Shown here piece after piece: positions 7,088 to 13,921 of a stretch of 36,167 nt of DNA (its first letter is position 1; each line of letters opens with the position of its first letter). The stretch spans positions 1 to 36,167 of the forward strand of contig NZ_JAJDWC010000131.1 in NCBI RefSeq assembly GCF_022825805.1, given 5' to 3'. This DNA comes from Phaeobacter sp. Its GTDB lineage: Bacteria > Pseudomonadota > Alphaproteobacteria > Rhodobacterales > Rhodobacteraceae. The translations under genes were made by a program, and so were the position numbers. The notes below the pieces were generated by a model, which worked only from the letters and a program-made list of their open reading frames with translations, had not been told where the DNA came from and did not search any database.

Positions 7088-8008
7088 ATGAGTGACTTTG
7101 CCCGCAATCTAGACTGGAACCTGCTCTACACGTTTATGGTGGTGGTGCAGAATGAGAGCATGACAAAGGCGGCGGAAGAGCTGTTGCGCTCACAACCTGC
7201 CGTCAGCCTGGCGATTAAGCGGCTGGAAGAGAGCACAGGCAAACCTCTGCTGACCCGCAAGGGAAACCGATTGGGGGTTACGCCGGCAGGACAGGCTCTC
7301 TATGAACGGGCCAGTGAGATCTATTCGACGATTTCAAGGCTTCCCCTAACGTTCGATGCCGCCCCACGCGCGCTGAGCGGCAAGATCACCATTGCATCCA
7401 TAGATCATGTTGAATGCGGGGAATTGAACAGCCGCCTGTCGCAGTTCTTTGCGCGATATCCTGGGGTCGAGCTGGAGATTTTGATTGCGACAACCGCCGA
7501 TGTGATCCGGATGGTTGAACTGGGCACCGCAACCATTGGCATTTGCGACGGCGTCATTCCAAAGAAACTAATGCATGCCGAACTGCTGAACGAGAAATTC
7601 GGGCTCTACTGCGGCGCCAACTCTCATCTTGCGGGGCGGAGCGATGTGTCAGCGATTGACCTACGTGGCGAACCTTTTGTCGGCTTCACGGCCGATGTGC
7701 TCGGCGGCAGCCATATGGGGGACGTTACCGCTTACCGGGCGCGCGCCTCGATCGGGCAGAATGTCAGAGGGCAGTCCAGCCATGTCAACGAAGTTCGCCG
7801 CATGATCGAATGTGGCATTGGCATTGGCTTTCTTCCCATCCACTTAGCAGCCCCCCATGCCGAAAAGGGCACATTGTTCCGCCTGCCACCATATGAAGAT
7901 GAGCCCTGCGCGAAGGTCTATCTCATTACAAATAAGACGATTTCATTGTCTGAAGCGGAATACTTACTCTTGGAGGAAGCGTTTCAGAACTGGCCCGACA
8001 GCGCGTAA
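7088..8008 (+). CDS. LysR family transcriptional regulator, probable regulator of the adjacent import/catabolic operon
   Basis: The 306-residue protein has an N-terminal winged helix-turn-helix (about residues 7-66: LDWNLLYTFMVVVQNESMTK, AAEELLRSQPAVSLAIKRLE, then GVTPAGQALYERA), followed by a linker helix and a two-lobe effector domain beginning near SGKITIASIDHVE. The effector domain contains GIGIGFLPIHLA near the end, as in many LysR proteins. It is transcribed away from the transporter operon across a shared 117-base promoter, the classic LysR arrangement, so it probably activates the operon in response to the imported compound. The 170 bases after its stop, up to the convergent hydratase gene, contain only a 7-bp inverted repeat (8086-8092 with 8133-8139, 40-base loop) and no convincing terminator or gene. 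Confidence 0.9.
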   Translation: MSDFARNLDWNLLYTFMVVVQNESMTKAAEELLRSQPAVSLAIKRLEESTGKPLLTRKGNRLGVTPAGQALYERASEIYSTISRLPLTFDAAPRALSGKITIASIDHVECGELNSRLSQFFARYPGVELEILIATTADVIRMVELGTATIGICDGVIPKKLMHAELLNEKFGLYCGANSHLAGRSDVSAIDLRGEPFVGFTADVLGGSHMGDVTAYRARASIGQNVRGQSSHVNEVRRMIECGIGIGFLPIHLAAPHAEKGTLFRLPPYEDEPCAKVYLITNKTISLSEAEYLLLEEAFQNWPDSA

Positions 8009-8178
8009 GCCTCCGGCATCTCATAGACGTAAAAGACGGCGATGCTGGCCAAGGATGGCACAGCAGCCTCCGTCCACCCAGTGTGGCTATCCGCCCCATG
8101 TGGTCAAATGTGATCAAGGACGCACACCATAAGGATAGCGCCCTCTTTCCGCACGGTCATGAACGGCGGAACCTGCGC

Positions 8179-8964
8179 TCAGCGGCCTTTCCACACAGGG
8201 TCGCGTTTTTCGGCAAACGCTCGGGCACCTTCCATCTGGTCTTCGCTGTCGTAGAGCACATCAACGCTGCGCAGTTGGCGTTTGGTGATGCGGTTCATTG
8301 CGTCCTGGAATTTGGCATCTTCTGCGTCGCGCACGATCTCTTTGATCGCTGCGTATACCAGGGGCGGGCCGGAGGCGAGCAAACGGGCCAAATCCCAGGC
8401 CCGGTCCATCAATTGGTCAGCCGGGGTGATTTCGTTCACCAGGCCCCAGCGCTGTGCCTCCTCGGCATCAAACCACCGTCCGGTCAACAACAGCTCCATG
8501 GCGATATGATAGGGAATGCGCTTTGGCAATTTGATCGATGCCGCATCGGCCACAGTGCCGGAGCGGATTTCCGGCAAAGCAAATGTGGCATGCTCCGCCG
8601 CCAGGATCATGTCCGCGGACAACGCCAGTTCAAGACCGCCCCCGCAGGCAATGCCATTCACCGCGGCGATCACCGGTTTGTTCATATCGCGCAGCTCTTG
8701 CAAGCCACCAAAACCACCGACTCCATAGTCCCCGTCGACCGCATCTCCTTCTGCTGCTGCCTTAAGATCCCAGCCTGGGCAAAAGAACTTCTCTCCACCC
8801 CCGGTCAAAATGGCCACCCGCAGATCTGGATCATCTCGGAACCCGCGAAACACCTCGCCCAACACCCGGCTGGTCTGCAGATCAATTGCGTTGGCCTTGG
8901 GCCGATCCAACGTCACTTCGAGGATGACCCCATCACGGCGGGTTTTTACGGGGGTAGCGGTCAT
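8179..8964 (-). CDS. Enoyl-CoA hydratase/isomerase family protein, CaiD (carnitinyl-CoA dehydratase)-like
   Basis: A crotonase-fold protein of 261 residues. Oxyanion-hole segments are visible as FFCPGWDLKA and NGIACGGGLELALSADMILA, followed by ATFALPEIRSGTVADA. The C-terminus FAEKRDPVWKGR is identical, as far as remembered, to that of E. coli CaiD, which has the same length. The start at 8964 is chosen because AGGAGGAGACC directly precedes that ATG and would otherwise be read as codons of a six-residue extension. The protein probably hydrates or dehydrates a CoA-bound unsaturated acid. Nothing else of the E. coli cai operon is present (no CaiB, CaiC or CaiT), so carnitine is only one candidate. 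It lies 69 bases after the acyl-CoA synthetase gene on the same strand. Confidence 0.88.
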   Translation of the reverse strand: MTATPVKTRRDGVILEVTLDRPKANAIDLQTSRVLGEVFRGFRDDPDLRVAILTGGGEKFFCPGWDLKAAAEGDAVDGDYGVGGFGGLQELRDMNKPVIAAVNGIACGGGLELALSADMILAAEHATFALPEIRSGTVADAASIKLPKRIPYHIAMELLLTGRWFDAEEAQRWGLVNEITPADQLMDRAWDLARLLASGPPLVYAAIKEIVRDAEDAKFQDAMNRITKRQLRSVDVLYDSEDQMEGARAFAEKRDPVWKGR

Positions 8965-9033
8965 CTGGTCTCCTCCTGGCACATGCGATGCCCATTTTTG
9001 TCTGGTCGGGTGGTAGCTGATCGGCCGTGCGCC

Positions 9034-11064
9034 CTAGTACTTTCGACGGATCAGCGCATCCGCTGCGACGGCATCCTCGGCCGTGCACAACAGCGGGTTG
9101 ATCTCAATTTCTTCGAGCCCCAGCGCGTTCTCAAGAACATAGGCCTCCACTGCACGGATAGCGGCAAAAATGGCCCCGCGATCGGCCGCAGGTGCACCCC
9201 GGAATCCTGCGAGCACTTTGCCCAGGCGCAGGCTGTTCAGCGCCTCCTCCAGCTGCGCATCCGATGCAGGCAACAACACCGAAGCGCTGTCCTGCATCAC
9301 TTCCGTCAGCGTGCCACCTGCCGCCAGGGTCATGACGAAGCCATGCGCGGGATCCTTGACCACACCAATCAGCAGCTCAGCCACAGCACCGGTGACCATT
9401 TCCTCGATCAGAAATTGACGAGCAGGCATGGCATGGGCCGCATCGCTGACCGCCTGACCCGACTGAAGATTCAAAACCACCGCCCCTGCTTCGGTCTTGT
9501 GGGCCACGCCTTCGCCTTTCAACACAACGGGGAAGCCCAGATCCACCGCAACCGCTCGAGCATTGGTGGCAGAGATCGCCCGCTTGGAGCGGGGCACGCG
9601 CAAACCATAAGCCGCCAACTGACGCTTGGCCTCTCCTTCAGGGATCAGGTCTGGCTCCACTGTCGGCGTCGGCAGAAGCACAGGAGCCGGAGCATCAGGT
9701 TCCGTCCTGCTGGCCGCCTCACAGGCGATGATGGCGTCACGCAGGCCAGAAAACGGCACCACCCCGGCGGCCATCAACCGCTCGGCCACGGCTTCCGGCA
9801 TCAATTCGGGCAGTGTCGCAATGAAACCGGCATTGGCGCCCGTTTGTTCCCGCGCCGCGATAAGCGCCTCTACCGTACATTCCCAATCAGACGGATCGCA
9901 GCGATCGGCCCGCGGGAAATCAGCAATCAGCATCGTCATTGCTAATCCAGGGTCCATCATTGCGGCAAAGGCCTGGGTCATCGCCTCGGTGTCGCGCCAT
10001 ATGTAGGTGTGATAATCCAGTGGATTTGCCAGCGCCACCATTGGGCCGAGCGCCTGCCGCAGATCTGCTTTCTGGCGCGCTGTGAGCGGTGGAAACTCCA
10101 CGTCGCGCTCATGGCCTATGTCGGCGGCCAGGCTTGCCTCACCGCCAGAACAGCTGATTGTCGCAATCCGGTTAGAGGGCAAGCGACCCGCCACATGCAG
10201 CAGTTTCAGCGTCTCCAGAAAAGATGACAAATCATCTAGGCGAGGTATCCCGAGACGCGACAGCAGGGCTCCGGCACCGGCGTCGCCACCTGCCAAAGAC
10301 GCCGTATGCGACACGGTTGCGGCCTGTGCCTCTGCCGAGCGCCCCACTTTGAGCGCCACAATCGGCTTGCCCAGGGCACGCGCCCGTGCGGCCAGTGCCT
10401 CAAAGGACCGCAAATCACCAAAGCCTTCGATATGGAGCCCAAGCGCGGTGACCCGATCATCCTCCAACAGCGCTTCGCCAATCGCGGCAATCCCGGATTG
10501 CGCCTGATTGCCAGCGGTCACAACGTAGGCCAGCAGCAACCCACGCATCTGCATGGTCAGATTGATGGCAATGTTGGAACTCTGGGTGACCAGAGCGACA
10601 CCCGTCTGCGTGCGCGTGCCACCATGCTGGTCAGGCCACAAAAGGGCACCGTCAAGATAATTGATGAACCCATAGCAATTGGGGCCAAGGAAGGGCATCT
10701 CCCCTGCTGCTGCCAACAGCCGTTCCTGCAGATCTGCCGCTTCGGCATCCTCGGCTGCAGCCTCCAAAAACCCGGAGGCAAAACAGACCGCTCCGCCTGC
10801 GCCCCGGGCGCTCAGTGCCTGAACCACGTCCAATGTGGCAAACCGGTTTACCCCAACAAAGGCCGCATCTGGCGCAGCGGGCAGACTGGCGACATCCGGA
10901 AAGGCTTGCAGATCGCAAATGGTCTCCGCCTTTGGATGAACGGGCCAAATGGCCCCCTCAAAACCCATCCGGCGGCATTGCTCGATCACCAGCCGACACC
11001 AGGCGCCGCCTCCAATCACAGCAATTGATGAGGGCCGAAAAAGGCGAGAGAGGTCACGTGTCAT
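9034..11064 (-). CDS. ADP-forming acyl-CoA synthetase (acetate-CoA ligase family), fused alpha and beta parts
   Basis: The 676-residue protein has the layout of fused ADP-forming acyl-CoA synthetases: an N-terminal CoA-binding domain (LFRPSSIAVIGGG near residue 6), succinyl-CoA ligase-like domains with LGPNCYGFINY and the phosphohistidine region ATVSHTASLAGG, and a C-terminal ATP-grasp domain (EGEAKRQLAAYGLRVPRSK, VVLKGEGVAHKTEAGAVVLN, FLIEEMV, LEEIEINPLL). It activates a carboxylic acid with CoA and ATP, releasing ADP and phosphate. The start at 11064 is preferred over the ATG at 11121, because the extra 19 residues come from an intergenic repeat that also reads PEISPPEA on the opposite strand. 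The ribosome site is weak. Substrate unknown; with its neighbours it probably feeds a beta-oxidation-like route. Confidence 0.88.
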   Translation of the reverse strand: MTRDLSRLFRPSSIAVIGGGAWCRLVIEQCRRMGFEGAIWPVHPKAETICDLQAFPDVASLPAAPDAAFVGVNRFATLDVVQALSARGAGGAVCFASGFLEAAAEDAEAADLQERLLAAAGEMPFLGPNCYGFINYLDGALLWPDQHGGTRTQTGVALVTQSSNIAINLTMQMRGLLLAYVVTAGNQAQSGIAAIGEALLEDDRVTALGLHIEGFGDLRSFEALAARARALGKPIVALKVGRSAEAQAATVSHTASLAGGDAGAGALLSRLGIPRLDDLSSFLETLKLLHVAGRLPSNRIATISCSGGEASLAADIGHERDVEFPPLTARQKADLRQALGPMVALANPLDYHTYIWRDTEAMTQAFAAMMDPGLAMTMLIADFPRADRCDPSDWECTVEALIAAREQTGANAGFIATLPELMPEAVAERLMAAGVVPFSGLRDAIIACEAASRTEPDAPAPVLLPTPTVEPDLIPEGEAKRQLAAYGLRVPRSKRAISATNARAVAVDLGFPVVLKGEGVAHKTEAGAVVLNLQSGQAVSDAAHAMPARQFLIEEMVTGAVAELLIGVVKDPAHGFVMTLAAGGTLTEVMQDSASVLLPASDAQLEEALNSLRLGKVLAGFRGAPAADRGAIFAAIRAVEAYVLENALGLEEIEINPLLCTAEDAVAADALIRRKY

Positions 11065-11095
11065 GGCAGCGGATCCGCGGTTTGAGAGTTCGGGA

Positions 11096-11281
11096 GCCTC
11101 CGGCGGGGATATTTCCGGCAAGAGGAAGTAAGCAATTGTTAACCTGAATCACACCCAATGGCTGTGCGGAACAGGCGGGGACGCCGATGACCGTGCAAGG
11201 GGAAGAGAGCGTCATTCTCTTTCGGGGGCGGCTCTTGCGGGCCGCCCCTTTCCTCTTGCCCGAAATATCCCCGCCGGAGGC
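11096..11281. repeat. Pair of 32-bp inverted repeats in the gap between acyl-CoA synthetase and Rdx genes
   Basis: The left arm at 11096-11127 begins GCCTCCGGCGGGGATATTT. The right arm at 11250-11281 is its reverse complement with one mismatch in 32. The arms enclose about 122 bases that contain a GC-rich hairpin. I recall similar GGCGGGGATATTT-type sequences as recurrent intergenic repeats of Rhodobacterales, so these may be two family copies or the two ends of a small non-autonomous element. No target duplication is obvious at the outer borders. Confidence 0.75.
11225..11251. terminator. GC-rich hairpin, possible terminator
   Basis: GGGGCGGC-N8-GCCGCCCC forms an 8-bp stem and is followed by TTT on the plus strand. 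It lies just past the end of the minus-strand Rdx gene, where it could end that transcript, though the T-run is on the other strand. Strand and strength are uncertain. Confidence 0.4.
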
Positions 11282-11288
11282 ATCCGAC

Positions 11289-11600
11289 CTATCCTTTCAA
11301 GCTGCGGTCGATATGGCCAAGATCCCGGTCAGGTTCGATCTGATCACGGACGCGGGATTTCAGTTCTTTCACATCCGGAAAACCGCCATCCCGTTTGCGG
11401 TCCCAGATCAACACATCGTCCAAGTGGATTTCGAATATTCCGCCCATTTCGCCGGGCACCAATGTGACCCCGCCAAGCTGATCTTGAAAGGTCTGCAACA
11501 GCTCTTGCGCCATCCAGCCGGCCCGGAGCAGCCAATTGCAACCGATGCAGTAGGTGATGGTCACGCGGGGTCGCGTTTCGGGCGAAGCGGGTTGGGTCAA
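11289..11600 (-). CDS. Rdx family (SelW/SelT/SelH-like) thioredoxin-fold redox protein
   Basis: The 103-residue protein carries the Rdx signature: VTITYCIGCNWLLRAGW with a CxxC at about residues 18-21, where SelW homologues have C-x-x-C/U, then GGIFEIHLDDVLIWDRKRDG and GFPDVKELKSRVRDQI...LGH. Members are small thioredoxin-fold proteins thought to act in thiol redox exchange, with partners mostly unknown. The start is TTG at 11600, supported by GGAGG eight bases upstream within the last codons of the acyl-CoA dehydrogenase gene; there is no nearby ATG. It lies 3 bases after that gene and is surely co-transcribed with it. The pairing with an acyl-CoA dehydrogenase might mean redox maintenance of the enzyme; this is a guess. 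Confidence 0.85.
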   Translation of the reverse strand: MTQPASPETRPRVTITYCIGCNWLLRAGWMAQELLQTFQDQLGGVTLVPGEMGGIFEIHLDDVLIWDRKRDGGFPDVKELKSRVRDQIEPDRDLGHIDRSLKG

Positions 11601-11603
11601 GGA

Positions 11604-12767
11604 TCAGCCTCCGACGGTGCGCAGCATCTCGCGGCTGATAATGTGCCGCTGGATTTCACTGGTGCCTTCCCAAATACGCTCTACCCGCGCATCGCGCCAG
11701 ATGCGTTCCAGAGGCACCTCGTCCATCAGCCCCATGCCACCATAAATCTGGATCGCCTCGTCCGCGACAAAGGCCAGCATCTCGCTTGCTTTCAGTTTTG
11801 CCATCGACATGTCGCTTTCGGTGACGGTGCCCTGGTCAAACTTCCAGCCCGCTTCCCAGGTCAAAAGATTGGCAGCCTTCAGCTCCAACGCCATATCCGC
11901 AAGTTTGAAGGACACTCCCTGGAATTTACCGATCTGCTGACCAAATTGCTTGCGTTCTGCGGCGTAGTTCAGAGCCAATTGCAGGGCGCGGTCGGCGCGG
12001 CCAAGACACGTGGCTGCCACCTGCAAACGGGTTGCCCCGAGCCAGGTGTTAGCGACTTCAAACCCCTTATCGACCTCGCCAAGGATTGCGGAAGACGGCA
12101 GCCGACACTCATCAAACTCCAGCACCTGGTTGGTATATCCCCGATGGCTCACATTGCTGTAGCCTTCGCGGACCTCAAATCCCGGCGTGCCCTTGTCGAC
12201 AAAGAAAGCGGTGATTTTCTTTTTGGGGCCGCGCGGAGTGTCTTCGACACCTGTGGCCATAAAGCAGATGGCGAAATCAGCAATATCTGCGTGGCTGATG
12301 AAGTGTTTGGTGCCGTTCAGGATCCAATCGTCACCGTCCCTGCGAGCGGTGGCTTTCATGCCCCGCAGATCCGAGCCGGCGTCCGGTTCGGTCATCGCCA
12401 GGCAATCCCACTTTTCCCCTTTCATACAAGGAAACAGGTATTTCTCCTGCTGCTCTGGGGTGCCCGCAAGCAGAATGTTTGACGGGCGCGCCACCCCGGT
12501 CCAGTGGAGGGCGTAGTTCGCCCGGCCCAACTCTTTTTCATACATCAGCCAAGTCAGGGTATCGAGACCGGCCCCACCGACTTCCTCTGGCATATTGGCG
12601 GCATAAAGACCCGCCTCCATTGCTTTTTTCTGGATGTCGCGGATCACGTCTATATCCAGATCGCCACTGCGTTCGATCGCCGCCTCATGGGGATAGAGTT
12701 CTTTTTCCACGAAAGCCCGCGTGGTTTCCACGATCATGGACTGTTCTTCTGTCATTGCGAACTGCAT
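11604..12767 (-). CDS. Acyl-CoA dehydrogenase
   Basis: The 387-residue protein is a complete FAD acyl-CoA dehydrogenase. Signatures are CLAMTEPDAGSDLRGM (signature 1, flavin contact), NGTKHFISHADIADF, the FAD-binding QFGQQIGKFQGVSFKLADM, and QIYGGMGLMDEVPLERIWRD followed by RIWEGTSEIQRHIISREML. The Glu of WEGTSEIQ is at the position of the usual catalytic base. The start ATG at 12767 follows GGGAGAAACC; the open frame extends upstream through the divergent regulator gene and is not real there. It desaturates an acyl-CoA, which the CaiD-like hydratase could then hydrate. E. coli CaiA belongs to the same superfamily. The substrate is not known. Confidence 0.92.
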   Translation of the reverse strand: MQFAMTEEQSMIVETTRAFVEKELYPHEAAIERSGDLDIDVIRDIQKKAMEAGLYAANMPEEVGGAGLDTLTWLMYEKELGRANYALHWTGVARPSNILLAGTPEQQEKYLFPCMKGEKWDCLAMTEPDAGSDLRGMKATARRDGDDWILNGTKHFISHADIADFAICFMATGVEDTPRGPKKKITAFFVDKGTPGFEVREGYSNVSHRGYTNQVLEFDECRLPSSAILGEVDKGFEVANTWLGATRLQVAATCLGRADRALQLALNYAAERKQFGQQIGKFQGVSFKLADMALELKAANLLTWEAGWKFDQGTVTESDMSMAKLKASEMLAFVADEAIQIYGGMGLMDEVPLERIWRDARVERIWEGTSEIQRHIISREMLRTVGG

Positions 12768-12842
12768 CGGTTTCTCCCGCTTGGGCGTATCTGTTGACTT
12801 GCCGGTAAGCCTAGGTAGGGATGAGGAGGACATCGTGCAGAA

Positions 12843-13811
12843 TTGGACCATTTCATGCCGGATTGGAAAAAACAACACGCTGCACCGCAGCAGATTGATC
12901 TGCTGTTGTTTGATCAGTTTTCCGGCCATTGCCTTGCCAACACGGTGGAGCCATTGCGCGCCGCCAACAGCTTTGCTGGTCGTGAGGTCTATGCCTGGCG
13001 GTTTTTGACCGTGGACGGGGCCAGCGCGGTGTCGTCTGCCGGGATGGAGGTGCGCGCGCAGATACCTTTGGCCCGGGCCGAGGGCGATATGCTGATTGCC
13101 ATGCCTAGCTATGGGTATCGCCGCCACGCCACCGACGCCACTGCACGGGGTCTGCGAGCCGCAGCCCATCGCTACCGCGTTCTGGCGGGCTTTGACACGG
13201 GCGCCTGGCTTCTGGCACAGGCCGGATTGCTGGACGGCTATCGCGCAACCATCCACCGAACAGAAATGGAGGATTTCGCAGACAGCTTCCCGGATGTTTC
13301 CACAACATCGGATCGGTTTTTATGGGATCGTGACCGGCTTACTTGTTCGGGGGCGATGGCAGCTTTTGACGGCATTCTTGATCTGATCGGACAACAGCAG
13401 GGCCAGGCTTTGCGTCTGGATGTCGCTGATCTGTTCATGAGCGCGGAAACAGAACAGGGCCAACCAGGTGGTCAGTTGAGGACAGCGGTACGCAGCAAGA
13501 CGCTGGCCCGCGCGATCGCAGTGATGGAGCGCCATCTGGAAACGCCTTTACCTCTGAGCGATGTGGCACGCCAATGCGGCCGCAGTTCACGAGAGCTGGC
13601 GCGCCGAACGCAGGCCGAACTGGGCGCGACGCCGCAACAGCTCTATCGGCATCTGCGTCTGAAACAGGCGCGCAAACAGGTGCTGGAAACAGATTTCAGC
13701 ATTGCGGAGATCGCCCTACGGTGCGGCTATGAAGATCCAAGTGCCTTGACCCGCGCCTTTAAGGCGGAGTTCCAGACGACCCCCCGAGCGCTGCGCCGCG
13801 ATATTCGCTAG
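12843..13811 (+). CDS. GlxA-type AraC family transcriptional regulator
   Basis: The 322-residue protein has an N-terminal DJ-1/PfpI-like domain (IDLLLFDQFSGHCLANTVEP, then VLAGFDTGAWLLAQAGLLDG at about residues 110-135) and a C-terminal pair of helix-turn-helices (PLSDVARQCGRSSRELARRT and FSIAEIALRCGYEDPSALTR, ending in FKAEFQTTPRALRR). The first usable codon is TTG at 12843, with AGGAGG about 13 bases upstream; ATG at 12855 is the alternative. It is divergent from the acyl-CoA dehydrogenase gene with only 75 bases between, so it probably controls that operon. Regulators of this type control carnitine (CdhR), glycine betaine (GbdR) and arginine (ArgR) use in Pseudomonas, which fits the CaiD-like neighbour. 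A short TTGGC-N4-GCCAA hairpin follows the stop. Confidence 0.9.
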   Translation: MDHFMPDWKKQHAAPQQIDLLLFDQFSGHCLANTVEPLRAANSFAGREVYAWRFLTVDGASAVSSAGMEVRAQIPLARAEGDMLIAMPSYGYRRHATDATARGLRAAAHRYRVLAGFDTGAWLLAQAGLLDGYRATIHRTEMEDFADSFPDVSTTSDRFLWDRDRLTCSGAMAAFDGILDLIGQQQGQALRLDVADLFMSAETEQGQPGGQLRTAVRSKTLARAIAVMERHLETPLPLSDVARQCGRSSRELARRTQAELGATPQQLYRHLRLKQARKQVLETDFSIAEIALRCGYEDPSALTRAFKAEFQTTPRALRRDIR

Positions 13812-13921
13812 CAGATGTTGGCAGGCGCCAAAGGATCTTCAGGATTCCCAAAAGACAGCTAATGTTTGCGCTATACCTGTTCTGGCCTTGCACTCCACAG
13901 GCTAATCAGGACAATTGGCAC

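Noticed and set aside
7984..8103. Short minus-strand frame ending ...FYVYEMPEAYAL.. overlapping the LysR 3' end
   Set aside because: It reads somewhat protein-like but is about 40 codons with no start signal and no family I recognise. It may be a chance frame or a tiny gene remnant.
8179..8964. Complete carnitine (cai) operon
   Set aside because: Only the CaiD-like gene and a generic acyl-CoA dehydrogenase are present. CaiB, CaiC and CaiT are missing, so a firm carnitine assignment is not justified.
8083..9945. Plus-strand open frame of 620 codons
   Set aside because: It runs antisense through the CaiD-like and acyl-CoA synthetase genes and shows no recognisable domain.
11065..11121. N-terminal extension of the acyl-CoA synthetase from ATG 11121
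   Set aside because: The extra residues are translated intergenic repeat, and family similarity begins at the ATG at 11064.
12768..13256. Long N-terminal extension of the acyl-CoA dehydrogenase
   Set aside because: It lies antisense in the GlxA-type regulator gene. The family start and a ribosome site are at 12767.
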